Positions 1 to 6,500 of a stretch of 16,046 bases of DNA are shown in pieces. The position numbers and the translations under genes are program-made. The notes below the pieces were generated by a model. The model was not told the DNA's origin and searched no databases. It saw only the letters and a program-made list of their open reading frames with translations. Every line of letters starts with the position of its first letter. Positions within the stretch are counted from its first letter, which is position 1. This DNA comes from Bacteroidota bacterium (lineage in GTDB: Bacteria > Bacteroidota > Ignavibacteria > Tepidaquicellales > Tepidaquicellaceae), in assembly GCA_003519545.1 (NCBI GenBank), contig DOWN01000133.1, positions 1 to 16,046 on the forward strand. Reading direction: 5' to 3'.

Positions 1-22
1 CGGAGATGTGTATAAGAGACAG
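1..22 (+). other. Residual Nextera (Tn5 mosaic-end) sequencing adapter, not genomic
   Basis: Positions 4-22 read AGATGTGTATAAGAGACAG, the 19-base Tn5 mosaic end used in Nextera libraries. The preceding CGG matches the 3' end of the read-2 adapter arm. This is library sequence left on a contig end. Any start codon placed in it is false; for example, the GTG at 8 would give a protein beginning with the tell-tale residues YKRQ. Genomic sequence starts at about position 23. Confidence 0.97.
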
Positions 23-961
23 ATAACAATCAACTCTAAAAATAAAATTGATTCATATATACAGTCTAACGAAGATGATATTTCTGAAATGAATGTTTTG
101 ATTACGAAGGATGTGAAGAGAAAAGGAAAAATCTCGCAGGTTAATAGAACTGTCTCAATTGCCACAGGAGAGATCTTGGTTTTTTCAGATGCTAACAGTA
201 TGTTCAATAAAGAATCAATAAAAAATCTCGTTAAGCATTTTAAAGATAATTCTGTAGGATGTGTTGCAGGTGAGAAAAGAGTTAAAGCAAATGAAAAATC
301 TACAAGTGGAGAAGGCGAAGGTTTATACTGGAAATATGAATCATATCTAAAAAAACAGGATTCAAGTTTATACACAGCGTGCGGAGCAGCAGGAGAAATT
401 TTTGCAATAAGAAAATCACTTTGGGGACAAGGTGTTCCTCATAATGCTATCATTGAAGATTTTGTTTTGTCAATGAAACTTGTGGAGGAAGGTTACAGAA
501 TAGTTTATGAACCTGACGCATATGCGGAAGAAGAACCTTCTTTGAATATGGAATCAGAATTTAAAAGACGGGCAAGAATTGCTGCAGGTGGATTTCAGGC
601 AATTGTTTGGTTGAAGAAATTATTAAATCCTTTTAAATTTGGAGTAGTAACGTTTGAATATTTCTCACATAGAGTATTGAGATGGGCAATTGTTCCTTTT
701 TTACTTCCTGTTGTATTATTGTTTAATGCAGTTTTAATTTATAAAAATCCATTATTTTATACTTATATTTTAATAATTCAAATTTTATTTTATACGTGTT
801 CATTAACAGGTTATTTACTTGAACAAAAAAAAATAAAAATAAAAATATTTTACCTTCCATATGTTTTAACTCTTATGAATATCGCCGCAATTGCGGGTTT
901 TATGAGATTCAAAAAGGGTGAACAAACAGTAGTTTGGGAAAGGGTAAAAAGATTACAATAA
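23..961 (+). CDS. Membrane family 2 glycosyltransferase, 5'-truncated
   Basis: Partial gene: the true start lies left of the window and only about 312 codons remain. Numbering from the first genomic codon, the GT-A fold keeps its metal-binding acidic motif (S-D56-A-N58, the DxD-like position), a catalytic E145-D146, and R182-R-A-R185, which sits where processive GT2 enzymes have QxxRW. After the catalytic domain come three hydrophobic segments (around WAIVPFLLPVV, YTYILIIQILF and LPYVLTLMNIAAIAG). It is therefore a membrane-anchored GT2 that transfers a sugar from an NDP donor at the inner face of the membrane, and may be processive. The missing N-terminus would hold the first nucleotide-binding strand and perhaps a leading membrane helix. 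The stop is 17 bases before the STAS gene, so the two are probably co-transcribed. Donor and product cannot be read from the sequence. Confidence 0.88.
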   Translation: MTINSKNKIDSYIQSNEDDISEMNVLITKDVKRKGKISQVNRTVSIATGEILVFSDANSMFNKESIKNLVKHFKDNSVGCVAGEKRVKANEKSTSGEGEGLYWKYESYLKKQDSSLYTACGAAGEIFAIRKSLWGQGVPHNAIIEDFVLSMKLVEEGYRIVYEPDAYAEEEPSLNMESEFKRRARIAAGGFQAIVWLKKLLNPFKFGVVTFEYFSHRVLRWAIVPFLLPVVLLFNAVLIYKNPLFYTYILIIQILFYTCSLTGYLLEQKKIKIKIFYLPYVLTLMNIAAIAGFMRFKKGEQTVVWERVKRLQ

Positions 962-964
962 CAA

Positions 965-970
965 AAGGAG
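965..970 (+). promoter_or_regulatory. Strong Shine-Dalgarno site for the STAS gene
   Basis: AAGGAG lies 7 bases upstream of the ATG at 978. It is one of only two textbook ribosome binding sites in the window, so it both fixes this start and suggests the STAS protein is translated more strongly than its neighbours. Confidence 0.7.
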
Positions 971-977
971 AAACATT

Positions 978-1316
978 ATGAATTACGAAGTTACCGAAGA
1001 AAACGGGGTAACCTGTATAAAAATCAATCTAAAAAGAGCAACAGTTGATGTGGTCAAGGAATTTAAAGCGTTTCTGTTTGATATAATTGATAATCAGCAG
1101 AAGAAAAAAATAATTCTTGATTTATCAAATGTTGAATTTGTTGACAGTTCTTTTCTTGGAGCGGTAGTTTCCGGATTAAAAAAAGTTACTTCCATAAAAG
1201 GTGACATAAAAGTTGTAGAACTACAACCTCCGGTAAGAGCAATGTTTGAACTGACAAGACTTTATAAGGTATTTGAAATTTTTGATAACAAACAGGATGC
1301 CATTAACAGTTTCTAA
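978..1316 (+). CDS. STAS-domain anti-sigma-factor-antagonist-like protein (SpoIIAA/RsbV family)
   Basis: A 112-residue single STAS domain, the usual size of SpoIIAA/RsbV proteins. The core motif DLSNVEFVDSSFLGAVVSGL (residues 48-67) aligns with the family signature. Ser58 falls at the phosphorylated serine of SpoIIAA (DSSGLG), with Phe replacing the following Gly. In the known systems the unphosphorylated form binds a GHKL kinase or a target protein, and phosphorylation of this serine switches partners. A candidate GHKL partner is encoded immediately downstream (17 bases). The gene stands between a membrane glycosyltransferase and the sugar-activation genes, not near a sigma factor, so the output may be control of polysaccharide synthesis itself. 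That is an inference, with SypA/SypE of Vibrio fischeri as a precedent for STAS control of a polysaccharide locus. The start is fixed by a strong Shine-Dalgarno site. Confidence 0.92.
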   Translation: MNYEVTEENGVTCIKINLKRATVDVVKEFKAFLFDIIDNQQKKKIILDLSNVEFVDSSFLGAVVSGLKKVTSIKGDIKVVELQPPVRAMFELTRLYKVFEIFDNKQDAINSF

Positions 1317-1333
1317 TTTTAAAATTTAATAAG

Positions 1334-1909
1334 ATGGATAAAATAACATTATATGTTCCATCAAAGATTGAGAATATACATTTTGTAAGTGATGTAACGG
1401 AAGCCTTTTCGAGGTCGAGAATTAAATTTGAAAATGAACAGAGAGAAACTGATTTTATGACAGACCTGAAACTGATTATTTATGAATTATTCTCGAACTG
1501 CGTTCTTCACGGAAACACTGACAAGATAAAAATCAACTATGATATTGTTAATGATCATCTTGAAATCAGAATTGAACTTGTCGGAAAAGGATTTATGATA
1601 AAACCGGTGAAGTTACTTTCTCATCAAAAGGATACTTCATATTATCCTCCTTATCCTGCGGAGATTCATAATGATGAATTTATACTTTATCATGATTCGG
1701 AGAACGAAGTTCTTTGTAAAGTATTGGGAGAGAAAGAATTATTTTTTAAATGTATAAAATTGCCTGAAGAAAATGCTGAGATAGAAAACATTCCCGAACA
1801 TTATGGTATAATGCTGATAACTTCACTTTCAGAACATTTTTCATACAAAAGGTCTGAAGATAATGTTGATATATTTTTCCTGAAAAAAAGTATAAAAGAA
1901 TTTATATGA
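1334..1909 (+). CDS. Divergent GHKL ATPase-like protein (SpoIIAB/RsbW-type), probable partner of the STAS protein
   Basis: A 191-residue protein related to HATPase_c_2 anti-sigma kinases. The N box is present (E51-LFS-N55-CVL-H59-GN), with Glu51 at the SpoIIAB catalytic base position and Asn55 at the Mg-ATP ligand. The G1 box is damaged: the expected D-x-G-x-G is L82-V-G84-K-G86-F, so the adenine-contacting Asp is missing. About 70 residues then separate G1 from a G2-like HYGIMLITSL (157-166), clearly longer than the short ATP lid of RsbW. This insert is rich in Tyr, Pro and acidic residues. The C-terminal strand pattern (YKRSEDNVDIFFLKK) is family-typical. It may bind ATP weakly, act as a pure binding protein, or have a changed specificity. 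Its stop overlaps the next start by four bases (ATGA), implying translational coupling to the fusion enzyme. No strong ribosome binding site is seen. Confidence 0.8.
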   Translation: MDKITLYVPSKIENIHFVSDVTEAFSRSRIKFENEQRETDFMTDLKLIIYELFSNCVLHGNTDKIKINYDIVNDHLEIRIELVGKGFMIKPVKLLSHQKDTSYYPPYPAEIHNDEFILYHDSENEVLCKVLGEKELFFKCIKLPEENAEIENIPEHYGIMLITSLSEHFSYKRSEDNVDIFFLKKSIKEFI

Positions 1910-3714
1910 AAGCATTTATACTTTCAGCAGGTATAGGTTCGAGATTAATTCCTTTAACTCTCACAATTCCAAAGCCAATGTTACCTATTGTCAATAAACC
2001 GGCATTGGAACATACAATCAATCTTTGTAAGAGACATAATATCAGGGATATTAAAATGAATCTTTATTATCTCCCTGAAAATATTGATAAATATTTTAAA
2101 GACGGAAAAGACTTCGGAGTTAATATATCTTATTCGCTTGAAAAGAAATTACTTGGTACTGCTGGTGCAATTAAACGTGTCCAAAGTTTTTTTAATGATA
2201 CTTTTGTAGTTTTAAGCGGAGATGGCTTTACTAATATTGACCTGTCCGCTATGTTAAAATTTCATAAAGAAAAAAATTCAAAAGCTACAATTGCTGTTAA
2301 ACAAGTTGATGATCCTTCTAAATTTGGAGTTGTTGTAACTAATGAAGAAAATAAAATATTACGGTTTCAGGAAAAACCTAAACCTGATGAAGCATTATCT
2401 AATTTAATTAATACCGGTATTTATATTTTCGAACCGGAAATTTTAAATTTAATTCCGGGTAAGGAAGAATATGATTTTGGTTATCAGTTGTTTCCAAAAT
2501 TGCTTGAAATAAATTACCCTTTTTACGCTTTTAAATCTGAATTTGACTGGAATGATATCGGAAGTTTAAAAGAATACTGGAAAGTGAATCTTGATGTTGT
2601 TTCGGGTAAGGTTAAAGAATTTGGTTTTGACAGTTTTGCTGTTAAGAACAATGTGAAAATAGATGAGACTTCCAAAATTGATAAAGAAGTTTTTGCAAAT
2701 GCAAAAGGAAGTATATTGATAGGTAAAAACTGTGTTGTTAAACAAGGTGTTAAACTTACCGGTCCTCTTGTAATTGGAGACGAAGTTTTTATAGATGAGA
2801 ATGCCATTTTAAACGAAAGTGTTATTCTTAGTAATACATACATCGGTAAAGAAGTAGAAATTAAACAATCGGTAGTAAATCAGAATTATCATCTTAGTGT
2901 ACCTAATAATTTTGGATTATTTATAGATGATGACAAAGTTTTGATGTCACATCATATAGTCCCTTTTAAAACAAGATTTGATCAGTTCCTGATAAATCTG
3001 ACAGATAGAGTCGTTGCATTTTTTGCTTTGTTATTTTTAAGTCCTGTTTTTTTAATAGTAGCAATTTTAATTAAGTTAGACTCTAAAGGTCCGGTTTTTT
3101 ATATTTCAAAAAGACTTAAAGCACCTGAAGTTGAAAAAAAGGGAAGTCACTGGTATGTATTTATTAAAGAGAAACCTGTTAAATATTATGTATTCAGAAC
3201 TATGTATGTTGATGCTGATAAGAGAGTTAAAGATTTAAAAAATAAATATGATACGGGTCCGTTCAGAAAAATTGAGAATGATCCGCGTGTAACAAAGATT
3301 GGCAGAATATTAAGAAAAACTTCAATTGACGAATTGCCGTTATTCTGGAATGTTTTAAAAGGTCAAATGAGTCTTGTTGGTATTTGGGCTTTGCCGACGT
3401 ATGAAGCAAAAGAATTACTCGATGAAGGATTAAAATCAGAATCAGGAAATGAAATTCTGGATTTATCAGAAACAGCGAAAGTCAGATTTCAGGGTAAACT
3501 TGGTCTTGCCGGATTTTGGCAGGCAAGAGGTAGATCAAATCTTACAGCGGAAGAAAGAGCGTTACATGATACAATGCAGTCTGTTATGGAAAATATTGAT
3601 TATAAAGATAAACAATATCTTGGTGAATACGGTGAATTTAAAACTTATAAAGGGTATTTAAAAGTATTATTCGAAACTTTTAAATCTGTAGTAAAAAGAG
3701 AAGGAGCAATTTAA
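1906..3714 (+). CDS. Fusion of sugar nucleotidyltransferase, left-handed beta-helix and monotopic phosphoglycosyl transferase
   Basis: A 602-residue multidomain enzyme. Residues 1-235 are an NDP-sugar pyrophosphorylase domain: the Gly-rich loop SAGIGSR (7-13), K23 in IPKPMLPI, SGD with D106, EKP (156-158) and WNDIG with D217. It resembles mannose-1-P guanylyl- and glucose-1-P thymidylyl/uridylyltransferases. Residues about 245-330 have an imperfect hexapeptide pattern (left-handed beta-helix). Residues about 355-602 are a bacterial sugar transferase: a re-entrant hydrophobic segment with the helix-breaking S379-P380, KLDSKGPVF, RTM (431-433), the catalytic pair D475-E476 in TSIDELPLFWN, and GFWQARGRSNLT. 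It should make an NDP-sugar and pass its phosphosugar to undecaprenyl phosphate, starting the repeat unit. The usual PRP motif after MSLVG is replaced by IWALP, and the PGT domain has extra loops. ATGA overlap with the gene before, TAATG overlap with the gene after. Confidence 0.9.
   Translation: MKAFILSAGIGSRLIPLTLTIPKPMLPIVNKPALEHTINLCKRHNIRDIKMNLYYLPENIDKYFKDGKDFGVNISYSLEKKLLGTAGAIKRVQSFFNDTFVVLSGDGFTNIDLSAMLKFHKEKNSKATIAVKQVDDPSKFGVVVTNEENKILRFQEKPKPDEALSNLINTGIYIFEPEILNLIPGKEEYDFGYQLFPKLLEINYPFYAFKSEFDWNDIGSLKEYWKVNLDVVSGKVKEFGFDSFAVKNNVKIDETSKIDKEVFANAKGSILIGKNCVVKQGVKLTGPLVIGDEVFIDENAILNESVILSNTYIGKEVEIKQSVVNQNYHLSVPNNFGLFIDDDKVLMSHHIVPFKTRFDQFLINLTDRVVAFFALLFLSPVFLIVAILIKLDSKGPVFYISKRLKAPEVEKKGSHWYVFIKEKPVKYYVFRTMYVDADKRVKDLKNKYDTGPFRKIENDPRVTKIGRILRKTSIDELPLFWNVLKGQMSLVGIWALPTYEAKELLDEGLKSESGNEILDLSETAKVRFQGKLGLAGFWQARGRSNLTAEERALHDTMQSVMENIDYKDKQYLGEYGEFKTYKGYLKVLFETFKSVVKREGAI
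3700..3706 (+). promoter_or_regulatory. Strong Shine-Dalgarno site for rfbA
   Basis: GAAGGAG lies 7 bases before the ATG at 3714, inside the end of the preceding gene. It supports that start and the one-base stop/start overlap. Confidence 0.65.
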
Positions 3715-4580
3715 TGAAAGGTATAGTCCTCGCAGGTGGTGCGGGTTCAAGGATGTATCCGATTTCAAAGATTTACAGTAAACAGTTAACGCTTATTTAT
3801 GATAAACCACTTATCTATTATCCGGTTTCGGTTTTAATGCTGGCAGGAATTTCTGATATTTTGATTATATCAAATGACGAAACTATACCTCATTACAAAA
3901 AACTTTTTGGAGACGGTAAACATCTCGGAATTTCAGTTTCATATAAAGTTCAATCCGCACCAAATGGAATAGCAGAAGCATTTATTTTAGGAGAAGAATT
4001 TATTGGAAGAGACAGCGTTAGTCTAATTCTTGGAGATAATATATTTTATGGTAATCTTGACTTTTTTTATCATGCAATAAAAAATAATCACGGTGCTACA
4101 ATTTTCGGGTATCAAGTGAATGATCCTGAAAGATACGGTATTGTTGAATTTGATAAAGAAGGAAATGTAATTTCAATAGAAGAGAAACCTGATAAACCTA
4201 AAACTAATTACGCAGTACCCGGATTATATGTTTATAACAATGATGTTGTAGAGATATCAAAGAATTTAAAACCATCTCCGAGAGGTGAACTCGAAATAAC
4301 AGATGTAAACAAAGAATATTTAAAATCCGGAAATCTACGAGTTGAAAAAATCGGAAGGGGAGTAGCTTGGCTTGATACAGGAACTCCACAGTCATTATTA
4401 CAGGCATCAAATTTTTTCGGAGTAATTGAAGACAGACAAGGTTTAAAAGTCGCTTGCCTTGAAGAAATTGCATATAGGAAAAATTTCATTGATAAAATTG
4501 GATTGCAAATTGCTATTAATGAAATGCCGAAATCATTATACAGGTCTTATCTTGAAAAATTTATTAAAGAAGCAGAATAA
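3714..4580 (+). CDS. rfbA: Glucose-1-phosphate thymidylyltransferase
   Basis: RmlA/RfbA condenses dTTP and glucose-1-phosphate to dTDP-glucose in the cytoplasm, the first step of dTDP-L-rhamnose and related sugar pathways. The 288-residue length is typical. Family landmarks are all in order: LAGGAGSRMYP (6-16), SKQL (22-25), YDKPLIYYPVSVLMLAGI (29-46), LGDNIFYG (106-113, D108 metal ligand), EEKPDKPK (156-163), the VPGLY strand (168-172), RGELEITDVN (190-199), and WLDTGTP (219-225, D221). The start is fixed by a good Shine-Dalgarno sequence and overlaps the upstream stop by one base (TAATG). rfbC follows with the same one-base overlap. The partners rfbB and rfbD are not in the window. Confidence 0.97.
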   Translation: MKGIVLAGGAGSRMYPISKIYSKQLTLIYDKPLIYYPVSVLMLAGISDILIISNDETIPHYKKLFGDGKHLGISVSYKVQSAPNGIAEAFILGEEFIGRDSVSLILGDNIFYGNLDFFYHAIKNNHGATIFGYQVNDPERYGIVEFDKEGNVISIEEKPDKPKTNYAVPGLYVYNNDVVEISKNLKPSPRGELEITDVNKEYLKSGNLRVEKIGRGVAWLDTGTPQSLLQASNFFGVIEDRQGLKVACLEEIAYRKNFIDKIGLQIAINEMPKSLYRSYLEKFIKEAE

Positions 4581-5131
4581 TGAAAGTATATGAAGCTAAT
4601 GTAAAGGATGTTTTGATAATTGAACCTGATGTCTTCAGCGATAACAGAGGTTTCTTTTTTGAATCGTTTTCGGATTATAAATATAAAGAAATCGGAATAA
4701 AGGAAAATTTTGTTCAGGATAATATATCAAAATCAGGATATGGTACTATCAGAGGTTTGCATTATCAAATTGGTGAATTCGCTCAAGGTAAATTATGTCA
4801 GGTAATACAAGGAAAAGTGTTAGATGTATCGGTTGATATAAGGTTTGGTTCTCCCACTTTTGGAAAGTGGTATTCAACAGAATTGAGTGAAGAAAATCAC
4901 AGACAAATATGGATCCCACCGGGTTTTGCACATGGATTTTCTGTATTAAGTGAGACTGCAATATTTATGTATAAATGCACTGCTCAATATAGTAAAAAAG
5001 ACGAGAGAGGAATCATATTCTTTGATGAAGATTTGAAAATTGACTGGAAAGTTGAAGTAAAAAATATTTCTGAGAAAGATAAACTGAATAAAAAATTTAA
5101 AGACATAGATAGAGATTTCATTTATAGTTAA
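4580..5131 (+). CDS. rfbC: dTDP-4-dehydrorhamnose 3,5-epimerase
   Basis: RmlC/RfbC epimerises C3 and C5 of dTDP-4-keto-6-deoxyglucose. The 183-residue length is normal. The cupin fold signatures are present: FFFESF, TIRGLHYQ with catalytic base H61, K71 and a conserved DVSVDIR strand (82-88), IPPGFAHGF with H119, Y131 at the catalytic acid position, and the closing DERGIIFFDEDLKIDW pattern (141-156). The catalytic residues all appear intact, so it should be a true 3,5-epimerase, although single-position epimerases in the same family cannot be fully excluded. It is translationally coupled to rfbA by TAATG. The presence of a WbbL-like transferase at 15098 fits dTDP-rhamnose as the donor made by this pathway. 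Confidence 0.96.
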   Translation: MKVYEANVKDVLIIEPDVFSDNRGFFFESFSDYKYKEIGIKENFVQDNISKSGYGTIRGLHYQIGEFAQGKLCQVIQGKVLDVSVDIRFGSPTFGKWYSTELSEENHRQIWIPPGFAHGFSVLSETAIFMYKCTAQYSKKDERGIIFFDEDLKIDWKVEVKNISEKDKLNKKFKDIDRDFIYS

Positions 5132-5167
5132 TTTTAAATAAATTATTTTAAAGACAGAAAAAAACTT
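5132..5167 (+). other. Longest intergenic gap, AT-rich
   Basis: This 36-base spacer between rfbC and ugd is the longest gap between genes in the window. It is almost all A/T, with two copies of ATTTTAAA-like sequence, no GC-rich hairpin and no Shine-Dalgarno before ugd. It could hold a weak internal promoter but I see no convincing promoter boxes. Confidence 0.4.
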
Positions 5168-6493
5168 ATGGAATTAGCAATTATTGGTACCGGATATGTC
5201 GGACTTGTTTCCGGAACTTGTTTCGCCGAAATGGGGAATCAGGTTATTTGTATTGATAACTCTCAGGAAAAGTTAAAAAAACTTAGAAACAGAGAAGTAA
5301 CAATTTATGAGCCCGGACTTGATTTATTATTCCAAAGAAATATTGATAAAGGAAGATTAACATTTTCGGATGATTTGAAAAAAGCCGTGATAGAATCTGA
5401 AATAATTTTTCTTTGTCTTCCGACACCTCAAGGTGAAGACGGCTCTGCTGATTTACAATATGTAATGAAAGTTGCGGATGATATCGGTAAGATTATGAAA
5501 GAGAATAATGTTACTGAACAAAAAATTATTGTGAATAAAAGCACAGTTCCCGTAGGCACCGCACAAAAAGTTGAAAATATTATAAGCAAACACGGGATTA
5601 AAAATTTTGACATAGTTTCAAATCCTGAATTTTTAAGAGAAGGATATGCAGTTGATGACTTTATGAAACCGGACAGAATAGTTGTCGGAAGCAGTTCAAA
5701 AAATACATTCGAAAAAATGAGAACTTTGTATGAACCATTTGTCAGACAAGGAAATCCGATTATCGAAATGGATACCGCAAGTTCAGAAGTCACTAAATAT
5801 GCTGCTAATTCATATCTTGCAATGAGAATTACATTTATGAATCAACTCGCAAATTTCTGTGAGGTTGTTGGTGCAGATGTTGATTTAATAAGAAAAGGAA
5901 TGGGTGCAGATAACAGAATAGGAAAAAGATTTCTCTTTGCCGGTATCGGATATGGCGGGTCATGTTTTCCAAAAGATGTAAATGCTTTGATAAAAACATC
6001 TCAGGAAAATTCATCTGAAATGACGTTGCTGACTGAAGTTGATAAAGTCAACAAGAATCAAAAACTTGTTTTAGTAAATAAAGTTTTAAAATATTATGGA
6101 AACGATTTAAAGGGAAAACATTTCGCAATTTGGGGGTTGGCTTTTAAACCTAATACTGATGATATGAGAGAAGCACCTTCTATAATAATTATCAATGAAT
6201 TATTAAAACACGGTGCGACAGTTTCTGCTTATGATCCGGCTGCTAAAGAAACTGCTGAATATTATTTAAAGAATACAATTAAATATTGTGATAATGAATT
6301 TGATGCACTTGAAAATGCAGATGCACTGTTAATTCTGACTGAATGGAATGAATTCAGAAATCCTGATTTTGATGATATCGCATCCAAACTAAAAGAGAAA
6401 GTAATATTTGACGGAAGAAATATTTTCAGTCCTGAAAAATTAAAATCAACAGGATTTAAATATTTTAGTATCGGAAGAAATCCTGTAAATTAA
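5168..6493 (+). CDS. ugd: UDP-glucose 6-dehydrogenase
   Basis: A 441-residue NAD-dependent enzyme that oxidises UDP-glucose to UDP-glucuronate in the cytoplasm, implying an acidic sugar in the polymer. The NAD-binding motif GTGYVGLVSG is at residues 7-16 with an acidic D30 after strand two. Other landmarks are STVPVGT (125-131), NPEFLREG (152-159), the KYAANSYLA helix (K210, N214), the catalytic GYGGSCFPKD (261-270, Cys266), the C-terminal Rossmann segment with WGLAFKPNTDDMREAP (322-337), and DGRNIF (415-420). All key residues are present. UDP-N-acetylmannosamine dehydrogenases share the fold, but FPKD and the overall pattern fit Ugd better. The start has no Shine-Dalgarno but begins exactly at the family N-terminus. 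Confidence 0.95.
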   Translation: MELAIIGTGYVGLVSGTCFAEMGNQVICIDNSQEKLKKLRNREVTIYEPGLDLLFQRNIDKGRLTFSDDLKKAVIESEIIFLCLPTPQGEDGSADLQYVMKVADDIGKIMKENNVTEQKIIVNKSTVPVGTAQKVENIISKHGIKNFDIVSNPEFLREGYAVDDFMKPDRIVVGSSSKNTFEKMRTLYEPFVRQGNPIIEMDTASSEVTKYAANSYLAMRITFMNQLANFCEVVGADVDLIRKGMGADNRIGKRFLFAGIGYGGSCFPKDVNALIKTSQENSSEMTLLTEVDKVNKNQKLVLVNKVLKYYGNDLKGKHFAIWGLAFKPNTDDMREAPSIIIINELLKHGATVSAYDPAAKETAEYYLKNTIKYCDNEFDALENADALLILTEWNEFRNPDFDDIASKLKEKVIFDGRNIFSPEKLKSTGFKYFSIGRNPVN

Positions 6494-6500
6494 AAAATCT

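Noticed and set aside
8..22. Start of the first glycosyltransferase at GTG position 8
   Set aside because: The codon and the next four lie in the Nextera adapter; the real gene is truncated.
2523..2843. 106-codon minus-strand open frame
   Set aside because: Antisense shadow of the beta-helix region of the fusion gene; no motif or ribosome site supports it.
3449..3661. 70-codon plus-strand open frame inside the fusion gene
   Set aside because: It is an out-of-frame shadow of the well-supported PGT domain, with no recognisable domain and no start signal.
5132..5167. Possible internal promoter before ugd
   Set aside because: The gap is short and simply AT-rich; no pair of promoter boxes with sensible spacing stands out from the background.
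5428..5793. 121-codon minus-strand open frame
   Set aside because: Antisense to conserved ugd motifs; no family features of its own.
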